Shown: positions 51,180 through 59,722 of the stretch, piece after piece | Layout: each line of letters starts with the position of its first letter | Numbering within the stretch: position 1 is the stretch's first letter | Source of the DNA: DAOVRD01 sp964521715 | Lineage (GTDB): Bacteria; Planctomycetota; Brocadiia; SM23-32 | DNA length: 64,000 nt | NCBI GenBank assembly: GCA_964521715.1 | Contig: CAZFSS010000001.1 | Span: 62,001-126,000, forward strand | Direction: 5' to 3' | Program-made: the position numbers and the translations under genes | The notes under the pieces: generated by a model | Database searches by the model: none | Seen by the model: only the letters and a program-made list of their open reading frames with translations | What the model was told of the DNA's origin: nothing

Positions 51180-52679
51180 TCACGGACGCGCGTAGGGCAG
51201 GCGGGCATGCCAGTCCGTCTGGCGCTGATACGCGGCGCCGGCGCAGAGCAGGTCGCGTTCGCCCCAGTGCCTGGCCATGAGCTGAAGCCCCACCGGCAAG
51301 CCCTCCGAAGTGAACCCGCACGGGAGCGAAACGCCACAGCTACCCGCCAGGTTGCAGGCTATCGTGAAGATGTCGCTCAGGTACATCGCCAGAGGATCGC
51401 CCGTCTTCTCGCCGATCTTGAACGCGGCAGTCGGCGTGGCCGGCGCGAAGATCAGGTCGACCTCCTGGAACGCCCTGTCGAAGTCCTCCTTGATGAGGCG
51501 CCGCACCCGCGCCGCCTTCAGGAAGTAAGCGTCGTAATAGCCGCTGCTGAGCGCATACGTGCCGAGCATGATCCGCCGCTTGACCTCCTCGCCGAAGCCC
51601 TCGCCCCGGCTCATGGCGTACATGTCGATCATGTCGCGGTGGTCTTCGCTGCGATGCCCGTACTTGACCCCGTCGTAACGGGCCAGGTTCGAGCTCGCCT
51701 CGGCCGTGCACAGCACGTAATAGCAGGCGACGGCGAAGCTGGACAGCTTGCCGCCCTCCATGTCGATGCGGCTGTGCGGCAGCGATATGTCGCGGAACCG
51801 GACGCCGAGCCGCTCGAACGTCCTGCGCGCCTCCTCCAGGGCGGCCGCGACCTCGGCGTCCACCCCCTCCTCGATGAAGTACTCGACCGGCAGGCCGAAC
51901 GTCATGCCCTCGACGCTGCCTCTCAGGGCCTCCAGGTAATCATCCGGCGGCCGGCGCGTGCAGGTCGAATCCCTCTCGTCCGGCTCGGAGATGACCTGGA
52001 GCACCAGGGCGGCGTCCTCGACGGTGCGGGCGAACGGCCCGATCTGATCCAGCGAGCTGGCGAACGCGATCAGCCCGTAGCGGCTCACTCGGCCGTAGGT
52101 AGGCTTGAGGCCGACGACGCCGCAGAACGCCGCCGGCTGGCGGATCGACCCGCCCGTGTCGCTGCCCAGCGACGCGGGCACCATGCCGGCCGCGACGGCC
52201 GCCGCGCTCCCGCCGCTGGAGCCGCCCGGAATGCGCGTCGCGTCCCACGGGTTCCGCGTGACCTTGAAGCCGCTGTTCTCCGTCGAGGAGCCCATGGCGA
52301 ACTCGTCCATGTTCGTCTTGCCTATGATGATGGCGTCCTCGGCCAGCAGGCGTTCCACCACGTGCGCGTCGTAGGGGGGGATGAAGTCACTCAGTATCTT
52401 CGAGGCGCAGGTGGTGCGCATACCGCGCGTGCAGATGATGTCCTTCAGCGCGACCGGGACGCCGGCCAGCAGGCCCATCTCGCCGCCTGCGGCGCGCTTC
52501 TCATCGAGGGCCCGCGCGCGTTCGAGCGCCTCCGGCTCGGCGACCGTCAGGAAGGCGTCCACCGCCGGCTCGCGCTCACGGATCAGCGCCAGGCATTCCT
52601 CGACGATGCTTTCGGCGGTCCTATCGCCGCGCACGAAGGCGTCGCGCAGGGCGATGGCTGTTTGGGGTTCCACGGTCAT
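51180..52679 (-). CDS. gatA: Asp-tRNA(Asn)/Glu-tRNA(Gln) amidotransferase subunit A
   Basis: 499 aa amidase-signature enzyme that supplies ammonia for transamidation of mischarged tRNA. Ser-cisSer-Lys triad: Lys in VALKDIICTRG, the GGSSGGSAAAVAAG loop and the nucleophilic Ser in GSDTGGSIRQPAAFCG; C-terminal LPVGLQLMARHWGE. ATG at 52679 gives a normal N-terminus. gatB and gatC are not in the window. Downstream of its own promoter overlapping the acyl-CoA synthetase 3' end. Confidence 0.93.
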   Translation of the reverse strand: MTVEPQTAIALRDAFVRGDRTAESIVEECLALIREREPAVDAFLTVAEPEALERARALDEKRAAGGEMGLLAGVPVALKDIICTRGMRTTCASKILSDFIPPYDAHVVERLLAEDAIIIGKTNMDEFAMGSSTENSGFKVTRNPWDATRIPGGSSGGSAAAVAAGMVPASLGSDTGGSIRQPAAFCGVVGLKPTYGRVSRYGLIAFASSLDQIGPFARTVEDAALVLQVISEPDERDSTCTRRPPDDYLEALRGSVEGMTFGLPVEYFIEEGVDAEVAAALEEARRTFERLGVRFRDISLPHSRIDMEGGKLSSFAVACYYVLCTAEASSNLARYDGVKYGHRSEDHRDMIDMYAMSRGEGFGEEVKRRIMLGTYALSSGYYDAYFLKAARVRRLIKEDFDRAFQEVDLIFAPATPTAAFKIGEKTGDPLAMYLSDIFTIACNLAGSCGVSLPCGFTSEGLPVGLQLMARHWGERDLLCAGAAYQRQTDWHARLPYARP

Positions 52680-52710
52680 GGCATCAACCAGGCACGGAGG
52701 GGAAGACGCC

Positions 52711-52739
52711 ATTCTAGCGGGACCCTTCGCGGCGTTCAA
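52711..52739 (-). promoter_or_regulatory. Promoter for gatA
   Basis: Minus strand: TTGAAC -35 (52734-52739), 17-base spacer, TAGAAT -10 (52711-52716). The -35 overlaps the end of the upstream gene. Confidence 0.6.
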
Positions 52740-54523
52740 GGAGTGCCCGCCTGCCACGGCAGGCCTTCCGTGCTCCCCTTCACGCGGCTGTAGGAGGTCT
52801 CGGGGGTGAAGGGGTTCTTCAGGGGGCAGGGGTCGCCCAGGGCGCTCTTGACAAGCTCGGCGAAGCCGTCTCCGGTCCATGCCGTCAGGCAGAAGTCGTA
52901 ACGCCTCATGTAGTCCGGCTTGTGCTGTAACGCCGCGTCTATGTCCTGCTTGACGGCGCCGTAGAGGTCCGCCAGCGTCCGGAGGCGGCGCCTTCTCAGC
53001 CCCTCCAGGTTCGGGCGCACGACGATGCCGATCTGCTCCGCGCCGCCTTCATCCGCGATCGGCCGGACGGCAAACTCCTGGAGCGTGGCGCATTGGGAGA
53101 GCTCCTCCTCCAGGTCGTCCTCGGGGAAGACCTTCTTGCCGCTGGCCAGGACGATGACGTGCTTGAGGCGGCCGACCACGTAGAGGTCGCCGTCCTCGTC
53201 TCGCCGGGCGATGTCGCCGCTTCGCAGAGCGCCCGCCGCCATCTGCTGAGACGTGCGCTCGGGGTCCTTGTGGTAGCCGCGCATGACGTGCGGCCCCCGG
53301 ATCACCATCTCCCCGCGTTCCTGCACGTCGAACGAGACTGACTCCCGCGGGCTCTGCACGAGGGCGATGTCCGTGCCGTCCAGCGGGGTGCCGACGGAGC
53401 CCGCCTTGCGCTCGTAATGACGCGTGAAATAGAACCTGGCGGGCAGGAAGCGTTGCGCGGCGCCCACCGGGGAAAGCTCGCTCATCCCCCAGCCCTGCAC
53501 GATGGGGATGCCCATCAGGAAGTACTCGCGAAGCAGTCCCGTGGCGATCCTGGCGCCCCCGCTCACGCAGAAGCGGAGCTGCGTCCCGCCGAACAGCTCG
53601 CGGTGCAGCCTGCGGAAGAGCACCTTGCCGATGTTGACGCCCGTCAGACTCTTCGCCAGCGCGGAGAGACTGAGCGCCCGCTCAAGCGCGGCCGACCGGC
53701 CCGTGCGCGCGGCGGTGGTGCGGATGGACTGGAGCATCGCCTCGAAGACGCGCGGCACGCCCACGAAGACGGTGGGACGGCACTTCTGCAGCAGCTCGCG
53801 TGAGCGCCGGTCCTTGACGTCGCCGACCACCATCCGGGCGCCGGCGTAGAGCGGCAGGACGACCGTCGCTGTCAAAGGGTAGGCGTGGTGATACGGCAGC
53901 AAGGCCGGCAGGCAATCGTTCCGCGCCACGCGAAGGCGCTCGCAGGACTGGCGCACGTTGAAGATGATGTTGCCGTGCGTCAGCTCCACGCCCTTCTTCG
54001 GGCCGGTGGTGCCGGAGGTGTAGAGTATCTGGGCGAGGTCACCGGGCTCGATGGGCGGTTGGGGAGGCGGCGCTGCTGCCGCCTCTTCCATCGCGGCCAC
54101 CGGCGCCGCCACCACCTCGCTGCCCGGCGGGGCGAGGGACCGCACGCGATCCGCGTCGCCCGGCTCGCAGACTACGACGCGGGCTTCGGCGTGGTCGAGG
54201 GCATAGCGGATGAGGTCCGGCCGGTCGCGGAGCGTGTCGTACTCGAGCGGGACGGCGGTGGCGCCGACCCGGAAGATCCCGTAGTAGGCGACGACCCAGC
54301 GGCGGGAGTTGGGCATCAGGAGGGCCACTGTGCGCCTCGGTCCGGCGCCGCCTTCGGCCAGCCGGGCCGCGAAGGCGTCGGCCTGTCCCTTGAGTCCGGC
54401 GAACGACGTGCCCACCAGCTTGCCCCGGTCGTCCAGCTCCAGGAGCGCCGTCTTGCGGGGCGAGACGTGGGCGCGCACGGGCAGAATGTCAGCCAGGGTT
54501 CGGATGCAGTCGTAGCCTTGCAC
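52736..54523 (-). CDS. AMP-dependent synthetase/ligase (acyl-CoA synthetase type)
   Basis: 595 aa ANL-superfamily enzyme from a GTG start. Phosphate-loop ILYTSGTTGPKKGVELTHGN, GWGMSELSPVG, the adenylation motif GDIARRDEDGDLYVVGRLKHVIVLASGKKV with the hinge and catalytic Lys region. Compared with long-chain FadD enzymes it resembles the class that activates fatty acids for ACP or CoA transfer. C-terminal domain is preserved. It is followed upstream by a low-complexity repeat and then a Gfo/Idh gene. Confidence 0.85.
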   Translation of the reverse strand: MQGYDCIRTLADILPVRAHVSPRKTALLELDDRGKLVGTSFAGLKGQADAFAARLAEGGAGPRRTVALLMPNSRRWVVAYYGIFRVGATAVPLEYDTLRDRPDLIRYALDHAEARVVVCEPGDADRVRSLAPPGSEVVAAPVAAMEEAAAAPPPQPPIEPGDLAQILYTSGTTGPKKGVELTHGNIIFNVRQSCERLRVARNDCLPALLPYHHAYPLTATVVLPLYAGARMVVGDVKDRRSRELLQKCRPTVFVGVPRVFEAMLQSIRTTAARTGRSAALERALSLSALAKSLTGVNIGKVLFRRLHRELFGGTQLRFCVSGGARIATGLLREYFLMGIPIVQGWGMSELSPVGAAQRFLPARFYFTRHYERKAGSVGTPLDGTDIALVQSPRESVSFDVQERGEMVIRGPHVMRGYHKDPERTSQQMAAGALRSGDIARRDEDGDLYVVGRLKHVIVLASGKKVFPEDDLEEELSQCATLQEFAVRPIADEGGAEQIGIVVRPNLEGLRRRRLRTLADLYGAVKQDIDAALQHKPDYMRRYDFCLTAWTGDGFAELVKSALGDPCPLKNPFTPETSYSRVKGSTEGLPWQAGTP

Positions 54524-54585
54524 GGACCTCGCGCTCTCCGTCTTGCCTGTTGCGTCCCGCGGGCCGGCCCGCCCTCGTGCGACGT

Positions 54586-54661
54586 GAGCAGGAGTAAGAG
54601 TAAGAGCAGGAGCAAGAGCAAGAGTAAGAGTAAGAGCAAGAGCAAGAGCAGGAGCAAGAGG
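54586..54661 (+). repeat. Hexamer (GAGYAR) microsatellite
   Basis: About 12.5 units of a hexamer read as GAGCAG, GAGTAA or GAGCAA. It stops directly beside the stop codon of the downstream minus-strand Gfo/Idh gene. Related phrases (GAGCAGGAGTAGG) occur in the repeat at 31889-31983. Confidence 0.9.
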
Positions 54662-55705
54662 CTAGACGGCGTACAGGTGATCCACGAGCGGCAGGTCGAT
54701 GCGCTGTCCCGTCAGCACGGACAGGCGCGCGGCCTCCATCACTTCCTGTGCGTCGTGGGAGTTCTCCGGGCTGCACATCCCTTCAATGGGCTTGTCGTTC
54801 CGGATGCAGTGGATGAAGTACTCGGGTCCGCTGCGGCAGGGCGCCCGCATGGGCTCCGGCTCGTGCAGCGTGCCATCGGGGTCGTCCTTCGTGTAGACGG
54901 TCACGCCCTTGCCTCCGACCACCACGACGCCCTCGGTTCCGTAGAGGATCAGGTCGTGGGGCGGCTTGTGGGCGACCGGTTCGGTCCAGGTCGTTTCGAG
55001 CACGGCGTTGGCGTCGTGGTATTGGAGGGCGACGATGGCGTTGTCGTCCACGGGGATGTCCTGCTTGACCAGCCGGCCGGCGATGGCGATGACGCCGGTG
55101 GGCCTTCCGATGAAGAGCCGGGCCAGGCTGGCGCCGTAGCCCAGGTAGTCGTACATGGCGCCCCCGCCGTTCTCGACTGGGTCGTAGAGCCAGTTGTAGA
55201 AGTAGGGGTCGCAGCCGAGCTCCTTCGGTCCGCAGTGTCCGCCGCGCCACTTGAGCTGCCAGATGCGGCCGATGGCGCCTTCCTGCGCGAGCCTGTGGGC
55301 GAAGTGGATGCGCGCGCTCCAGGCGGTGGGCCAGTTGACCATCAGCAGCACGCCGGCCTTGCGGGCGGCCACCAGCATGCGGTCGGCCACGTCCAGCCCG
55401 CTGGCCATCGGCTTCTCGCTCATGACGTGGAGGCCGCGTTCGGCCGCCAGTTCGACCAGGTCGCCCGTGCTCCGGTTCGTGCCGTAGGCGAAGACCGCGT
55501 CCAGCTCCTCGTTGTCCAGCAATTCGGCGTAGTCCGTGTAGACGGTCTCGACGCCGGTTCGCTCGCGGAACCTGTCGAGCAGCGGCTCGTTGGGGTCGGC
55601 AGCGCCGACCAGCTCGGCATCCTCCATCTCCTGCAACGCGGAGAACTGGCTCCACACGTGATCGTGCACCAGCCCCAATGCACCGACGCGCGTCTTCTGG
55701 GCCAT
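54662..55705 (-). CDS. Gfo/Idh/MocA-family oxidoreductase (2)
   Basis: 347 aa. NAD(P)-binding N-terminus (VGALGLVHDHVWSQFSALQEMEDAELVGAADPNE), EKP motif SEKPMASG, and the substrate-domain segment with YNWLYDPVENGGGAMYDYLGYGASL in place of the common DxxxH helix. A CGPKELGCDPY cysteine pair stands in the middle. Probably a sugar or cyclitol dehydrogenase. Transcribed from the divergent promoter shared with the propeller gene. Confidence 0.86.
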   Translation of the reverse strand: MAQKTRVGALGLVHDHVWSQFSALQEMEDAELVGAADPNEPLLDRFRERTGVETVYTDYAELLDNEELDAVFAYGTNRSTGDLVELAAERGLHVMSEKPMASGLDVADRMLVAARKAGVLLMVNWPTAWSARIHFAHRLAQEGAIGRIWQLKWRGGHCGPKELGCDPYFYNWLYDPVENGGGAMYDYLGYGASLARLFIGRPTGVIAIAGRLVKQDIPVDDNAIVALQYHDANAVLETTWTEPVAHKPPHDLILYGTEGVVVVGGKGVTVYTKDDPDGTLHEPEPMRAPCRSGPEYFIHCIRNDKPIEGMCSPENSHDAQEVMEAARLSVLTGQRIDLPLVDHLYAV

Positions 55706-55752
55706 CTCTGCCTCCGGGTGATCGTGGCGGCTGCTCCTGCGTCAGACCGGAC

Positions 55753-55780
55753 ATTCTATGCCCTGGGCCAGCATTGTCAA
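55753..55780 (-). promoter_or_regulatory. Promoter for Gfo/Idh oxidoreductase (2)
   Basis: Minus strand: consensus TTGACA -35 (55775-55780), 16-base spacer, TAGAAT -10 (55753-55758). Confidence 0.65.
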
Positions 55781-55797
55781 ACACGCGGCGTTTGACA
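55775..55797. promoter_or_regulatory. Operator-like inverted repeat between divergent promoters
   Basis: Perfect inverted repeat TGTCAAAC, 7 bases, GTTTGACA. Each arm contains a -35 hexamer, one for each direction, so a dimeric repressor bound here could shut both promoters. A second nested inverted repeat (CGCGGCG-TTTGACA-CGCCGCG, 55784-55804) overlaps it. Confidence 0.65.
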
Positions 55798-55820
55798 CGC
55801 CGCGCGGGCGCACGTAGTGT
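55792..55820 (+). promoter_or_regulatory. Promoter for beta-propeller gene
   Basis: TTGACA -35 (55792-55797), 17-base spacer, weak TAGTGT -10 (55815-55820). Confidence 0.45.
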
Positions 55821-55867
55821 ACGGCCCACGAGCCGAAGCCGATTGCGCAGAGAGAAGGGGAGATGCG

Positions 55868-57979
55868 ATGGCCCGCTTGTCCACGCTGCTGCTTGCCGGG
55901 ATGTGCGCGTTCTGGTTGGCCGGTTCGCTCGGGGGCCGGCCCGCCTCGGCCGCCGGTGCGACGGTGCCCCACTGGGAGCAGTGCGGCTGGGGAGGCGGCG
56001 GATTCTTCTGGGCCTGCGCCTTCCACCCGTCGAGGGACGGCGTGATCTACGTCGGCGGCGACGTGGGGGGCGTCTACAAGACCGAGGACAAAGGACGACA
56101 CTGGCGCTTCATCAACAACGGCCTGGCGGACTACGCCGTCTACGCGCTCGCCGTCGACAGGGCGAGCCCGGACACCGTCTACGCGGGCACCGTCAGCGGC
56201 CTCTGCAAGAGCACGGACGCCGGCGAGCACTGGCAGTTCCTGGAGCAAACCTCAAAGGGCGCCCTCGCAATCACGTCCGAGAGGGGCGTGAGCGTGCGCA
56301 ACATCGCCGTCGATCCGACGGACAGCAGCACGCTCTACGCCGGCACGCCCGACGGACGAGTCCTCAAGAGCCGCGACGGGGGCGGCTCGTGGACCGTGGT
56401 GTACACGGCCGGTGAGCGGAGCAGCGTATCGGCCATCGTCGTGGCCGACTCCGACGCGAGCCTCCTGCTGGCCGCAAGCACGGCCGCCGGGGTGCTCAAG
56501 AGCGAGGACGCCGGCCAGACGTGGACGGCCGTCGGGACGCCGGGCGACGCCAGGAGCGTGGCCGTTGCGAAGGGCGACCCGGACGTGATGTACGCCGCCT
56601 GCGCCAAGGACGGCGTCTGGAAGTCGACCGACAGGGGCAAGAGCTGGGCGTCCGTCAGCGGCGGCCTCACGGGAGGAGCAGCCATCACGGACGTCGCAAC
56701 GGATCCACGGGACCCCGGCACGGTCTTCTGCGCGGGCGAGGTGGGTTGGGACGGGCTCTTCTACAGGTCGGACAATGGCGGCGCGACGTGGGAGTCGGTC
56801 AGGCTGATGAAGAGAGACCTGGACGCCGACCCGACGCTGCCGGCGGACTTCGCTTACCTGCCTGAGGGGATGTGTTCGCTCAGCCGGCCCACCAACGTGG
56901 CGGTCAACCCGCTGAGGCCGGAGGAGCTGTTCATCTCGGGCAACTGGCGCCTCTGCTTCAGCCAGGACGGCGGCAAGTCCTGGGAGGAGCGCGACCGGGG
57001 CGCCGACATCACCTGCGTCACGGACATCCGTTTCTGCGGCGGGAGGACCTACGTCACGGCGATGGACGAGGGGCTGCTCGTCAGCGACGACGGCGGCGGC
57101 GCGTGGCGCCAGCTCTGCCCGCTGAAGTATGACACGGCGCTGAGCGGCCACCAGTGGCGCGTCCACGTCCGGGAGGGGGGCGGGACGACCAGGATTCTGT
57201 CCACCTGCTCGCCCTGGGCCGAGCCGCCGAACCGCGTGCTGATCAGCGAGGACGGCGGCAAGACGTTCGCCATCGCACGCGAAGGCCTGCCCGATTACCG
57301 TCCGTCGGTCAACTGCATGTGGGGCCAGTCGTACCCGCGCGCCCTCGCCGCCGACCCGGCGGATCCGAACGTCTTCTACCTCGGCATGGACGGAGATCCT
57401 GAGCCCGCCGAAGGCCGGACGGGCGGAGGCGTCTTCAAGTCCGTCGACGGCGGCTACACGTGGCGCCAACTGCCCAACCAGCCGGGCTCCCGCCGCATGT
57501 TCTACGGCCTCGTCGTGGATCCGACGGATTCGGAGCGGCTCTACTGGGGCGCCTGCGCGGAGGGCGGCGGCCTGTATCGCAGCGAGGACGGCGGCGGGAC
57601 CTGGCAGAAGGTCTTCGACCGCGAAACGTGGGTGTTCAACGCAGCCGTCTCGCCGAGCGGCGTCATCTACTGCCCGGGCAAGAACCTGTGGCGGAGCGCC
57701 GACCACGGCGCGACGTGGCAGCGCATCACCGAATTCAGCGACGACCTCGTCATCGTCGGCCTCGAGCTCCATCCGGCGGACGAGGACACGATCTGGTTCT
57801 CGAAGGTGTCCTGGGGGGCAGGGGCCGCAGGCGGGGTCTACAAGACCGCCGACGGCGGCAAGACCTGGAGCGAGATCACGGGCGACCTGCCTTACTGCAA
57901 GCCCACGCTCCTGCGGTTCGACGCGTCCACCGGCGAGCTCTGGGCCGGCGGAGTGGGGCTGTTCAAGCTCCTCCAGTAG
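55868..57979 (+). CDS. Secreted Asp-box beta-propeller protein (xyloglucanase/sialidase-like)
   Basis: 703 aa from ATG at 55868, preceded by AAGGGGAG. Signal peptide (LLLAGMCAFWLAGSLGGRPASA) directs export. Mature protein has about 13 Asp-box (SxDxGxxW) repeats: KTEDKGRHW, KSTDAGEHW, KSRDGGGSW, KSEDAGQTW, KSTDRGKSW, RSDNGGATW, FSQDGGKSW, VSDDGGGAW, ISEDGGKTF, KSVDGGYTW, RSEDGGGTW, RSADHGATW and KTADGGKTW. This suits two tandem seven-blade propellers as in GH74 xyloglucanases; catalytic Asp positions cannot be assigned by eye, so it may be a carbohydrate-binding rather than catalytic protein. Followed by the creatininase-like gene. Confidence 0.8.
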   Translation: MARLSTLLLAGMCAFWLAGSLGGRPASAAGATVPHWEQCGWGGGGFFWACAFHPSRDGVIYVGGDVGGVYKTEDKGRHWRFINNGLADYAVYALAVDRASPDTVYAGTVSGLCKSTDAGEHWQFLEQTSKGALAITSERGVSVRNIAVDPTDSSTLYAGTPDGRVLKSRDGGGSWTVVYTAGERSSVSAIVVADSDASLLLAASTAAGVLKSEDAGQTWTAVGTPGDARSVAVAKGDPDVMYAACAKDGVWKSTDRGKSWASVSGGLTGGAAITDVATDPRDPGTVFCAGEVGWDGLFYRSDNGGATWESVRLMKRDLDADPTLPADFAYLPEGMCSLSRPTNVAVNPLRPEELFISGNWRLCFSQDGGKSWEERDRGADITCVTDIRFCGGRTYVTAMDEGLLVSDDGGGAWRQLCPLKYDTALSGHQWRVHVREGGGTTRILSTCSPWAEPPNRVLISEDGGKTFAIAREGLPDYRPSVNCMWGQSYPRALAADPADPNVFYLGMDGDPEPAEGRTGGGVFKSVDGGYTWRQLPNQPGSRRMFYGLVVDPTDSERLYWGACAEGGGLYRSEDGGGTWQKVFDRETWVFNAAVSPSGVIYCPGKNLWRSADHGATWQRITEFSDDLVIVGLELHPADEDTIWFSKVSWGAGAAGGVYKTADGGKTWSEITGDLPYCKPTLLRFDASTGELWAGGVGLFKLLQ

Positions 57980-58004
57980 CCCCAGCCTGCCGAGAGGAAG
58001 CACG

Positions 58005-58724
58005 ATGAAGTACCGAGCCGAACAGATGACGCCTGCGGAATTCAAGGAGGCGATGGACCGCTTCCCGGTCGTGATCCTGCCGACCGGCATCATGGAGTGG
58101 CACGCCGACCACCTGCCCCTCGGGCTCGACGCGCTCAAGATGTACGGCATCGCCGAGCGGCTCGCCCGGAAGACGGGCGCCATCCTGCTGCCGCTCCAGT
58201 GGTTCGGCGTCGTGGGCTTCGATGAGATGCGCGGCACGATCACGTTCAGCAAGGAACTGGTGAAGCGCGTGGCCAAGGAGTTCTTTGCCAACATCGAGAA
58301 GATGGGCGCGAAGGTCATCGTGTTCGTTACCGGGCACTACGGGCCGTACCAGGTGGGCACGGTCAAGGAGGCCGCCGCGGAGTACATGGCCGAGCACGAC
58401 GTGCGCATCATCGCCCAGCCCGAGTACGAGGGGGTGACCATGCCGAACGGCGATACCCCTGCGGACCACGCGGGCAAGTACGAGACCTCCATGGCGCTGG
58501 CGCTCTTCCCCGAGCTTGTGCGCATGGACCGGTTCCGACAGGAGCTGGAGATACCGGCCGACTATGCCTGCCGCGAGAATGCCTGGCAGTTCCGCTCGCC
58601 GACCGGGACCTGGCGGTTCAACGAGGACCTGCGGGAGGTCGCGTCTGCGGAGCTGGGCGAAGAGGCCATCGCCCTGATCGTCGATCACCTCGCCGCCCGC
58701 ATCGCCGAGGAACTGGGGGCATGA
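58005..58724 (+). CDS. Creatininase-family amidohydrolase
   Basis: 239 aa. Metal ligands of the creatininase fold can be seen: Glu/His in GIMEWHADHLPLGLD, His in TGHYGPYQ and the HAGKYETS box. In canonical creatininases the middle motif reads GNGGNxxx, so the GHYG here is different; the reaction may be hydrolysis of a different amide or a Fapy-type compound. It lies 25 bases after the propeller gene and is likely co-transcribed. Start ATG follows GAGAGGAAG. Confidence 0.85.
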   Translation: MKYRAEQMTPAEFKEAMDRFPVVILPTGIMEWHADHLPLGLDALKMYGIAERLARKTGAILLPLQWFGVVGFDEMRGTITFSKELVKRVAKEFFANIEKMGAKVIVFVTGHYGPYQVGTVKEAAAEYMAEHDVRIIAQPEYEGVTMPNGDTPADHAGKYETSMALALFPELVRMDRFRQELEIPADYACRENAWQFRSPTGTWRFNEDLREVASAELGEEAIALIVDHLAARIAEELGA

Positions 58725-58783
58725 GCCCGTCCGCGCGCGCCGCGGGGCGTCCGGCGCTTTGCCGCGCGCCTCGTCGGCGCGGT

Positions 58784-59689
58784 TCACAGCCACCTCTCGA
58801 GCCAGGCCAGCACCTCCGCCCGCATGGCGCCCGTCTCCATGTGCCCGCACTCGTAGCGCGACATGCGCCACGCGTCCGGCGCGCCCGCGTCAGCGTAGAC
58901 CCTCTTCAGGCGGGCGTCGATCTTGTCGAGCCCGGACGGCGGCGTCAGGCGGTCGTACTCGCCCGCGATGCCCAGGTGCGGGCGCGGCGCAATGAGGGCG
59001 TTGATGTCCGCGCACGAGAAGTGGTTCAGCAGATCGGGCACGTAGTAGTAGATGCCGTGCCCATCCAGGCCGCGCGCCTGCACCAGGTCCTCGAACTCGG
59101 TCAGGCAGCATATGTCGATGGTGACCTTGATGCGCTCGTCGAGGGCCGCCGTCCACCAGGCCATGGTGCTGCCCATGGAGATGCCTGTGGTGGCGATGCG
59201 GTCGGCCTGGACGTCGGCGCGGCTGGCAAGGTAGTCGAGCGCGCGCAGGTTGTCGTAGACCATCATGCCCCACATGACCCGCCCGCGCCACAGCATCTCC
59301 TTGAAGACTTCGCTCTCGCTTCTGCCCTGACGCTCGCCGAACGCCCATGTGTCGATGCACAGGGCGCAGATGCCGCGCGCCGCAAGGACGCCGGCGTAGG
59401 GGGGGAGCGGGCCGCCGCGTCCGCCGATCAACTCGTTCTTGCCGATCTCGTACCTGCCGCCGTGGGCGTGGTTGTAGAGGACGGCGGGCCACGGGCCTGC
59501 GGTCGCGGCCGGGCGGACGAAGAACGCGGGCACGCGCTCCAGCCCGTTCAGGTCCAGCACCAGCCGTTCCAGTACGTAGCCTTCGCGCTCCTCCTCGGCC
59601 ACAAGCTCAGCCGAGATGGGCCGGTCCCTCTCCGGCAGATCTCCCAGCAGCGCATAGAGCTCCTCGCGCCTCTCTTGCGTCTTGGTCAT
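58784..59689 (-). CDS. Alpha/beta hydrolase (dienelactone hydrolase/acetyl xylan esterase-like)
   Basis: 301 aa from ATG at 59689 (GTG at 59692 also in frame). Nucleophile elbow GISMGST, acid in GEYDRLTPP and His in CGHMETG complete a Ser-Asp-His triad; oxyanion region [12 protein letters not shown]. No signal peptide. Probably a carboxylesterase, perhaps deacetylating carbohydrates, given the adjoining glycosidase. Lies 34 bases after the GH32 gene and is likely co-transcribed. Confidence 0.83.
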   Translation of the reverse strand: MTKTQERREELYALLGDLPERDRPISAELVAEEEREGYVLERLVLDLNGLERVPAFFVRPAATAGPWPAVLYNHAHGGRYEIGKNELIGGRGGPLPPYAGVLAARGICALCIDTWAFGERQGRSESEVFKEMLWRGRVMWGMMVYDNLRALDYLASRADVQADRIATTGISMGSTMAWWTAALDERIKVTIDICCLTEFEDLVQARGLDGHGIYYYVPDLLNHFSCADINALIAPRPHLGIAGEYDRLTPPSGLDKIDARLKRVYADAGAPDAWRMSRYECGHMETGAMRAEVLAWLERWL

Positions 59690-59722
59690 CACATTTTCTC
59701 CTGGCGATGTGCTTCATGCCGG

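Noticed and set aside
54586..54661. CRISPR-like repeat
   Set aside because: The repeats are 6-base tandem units without unique spacers, so this is a microsatellite.
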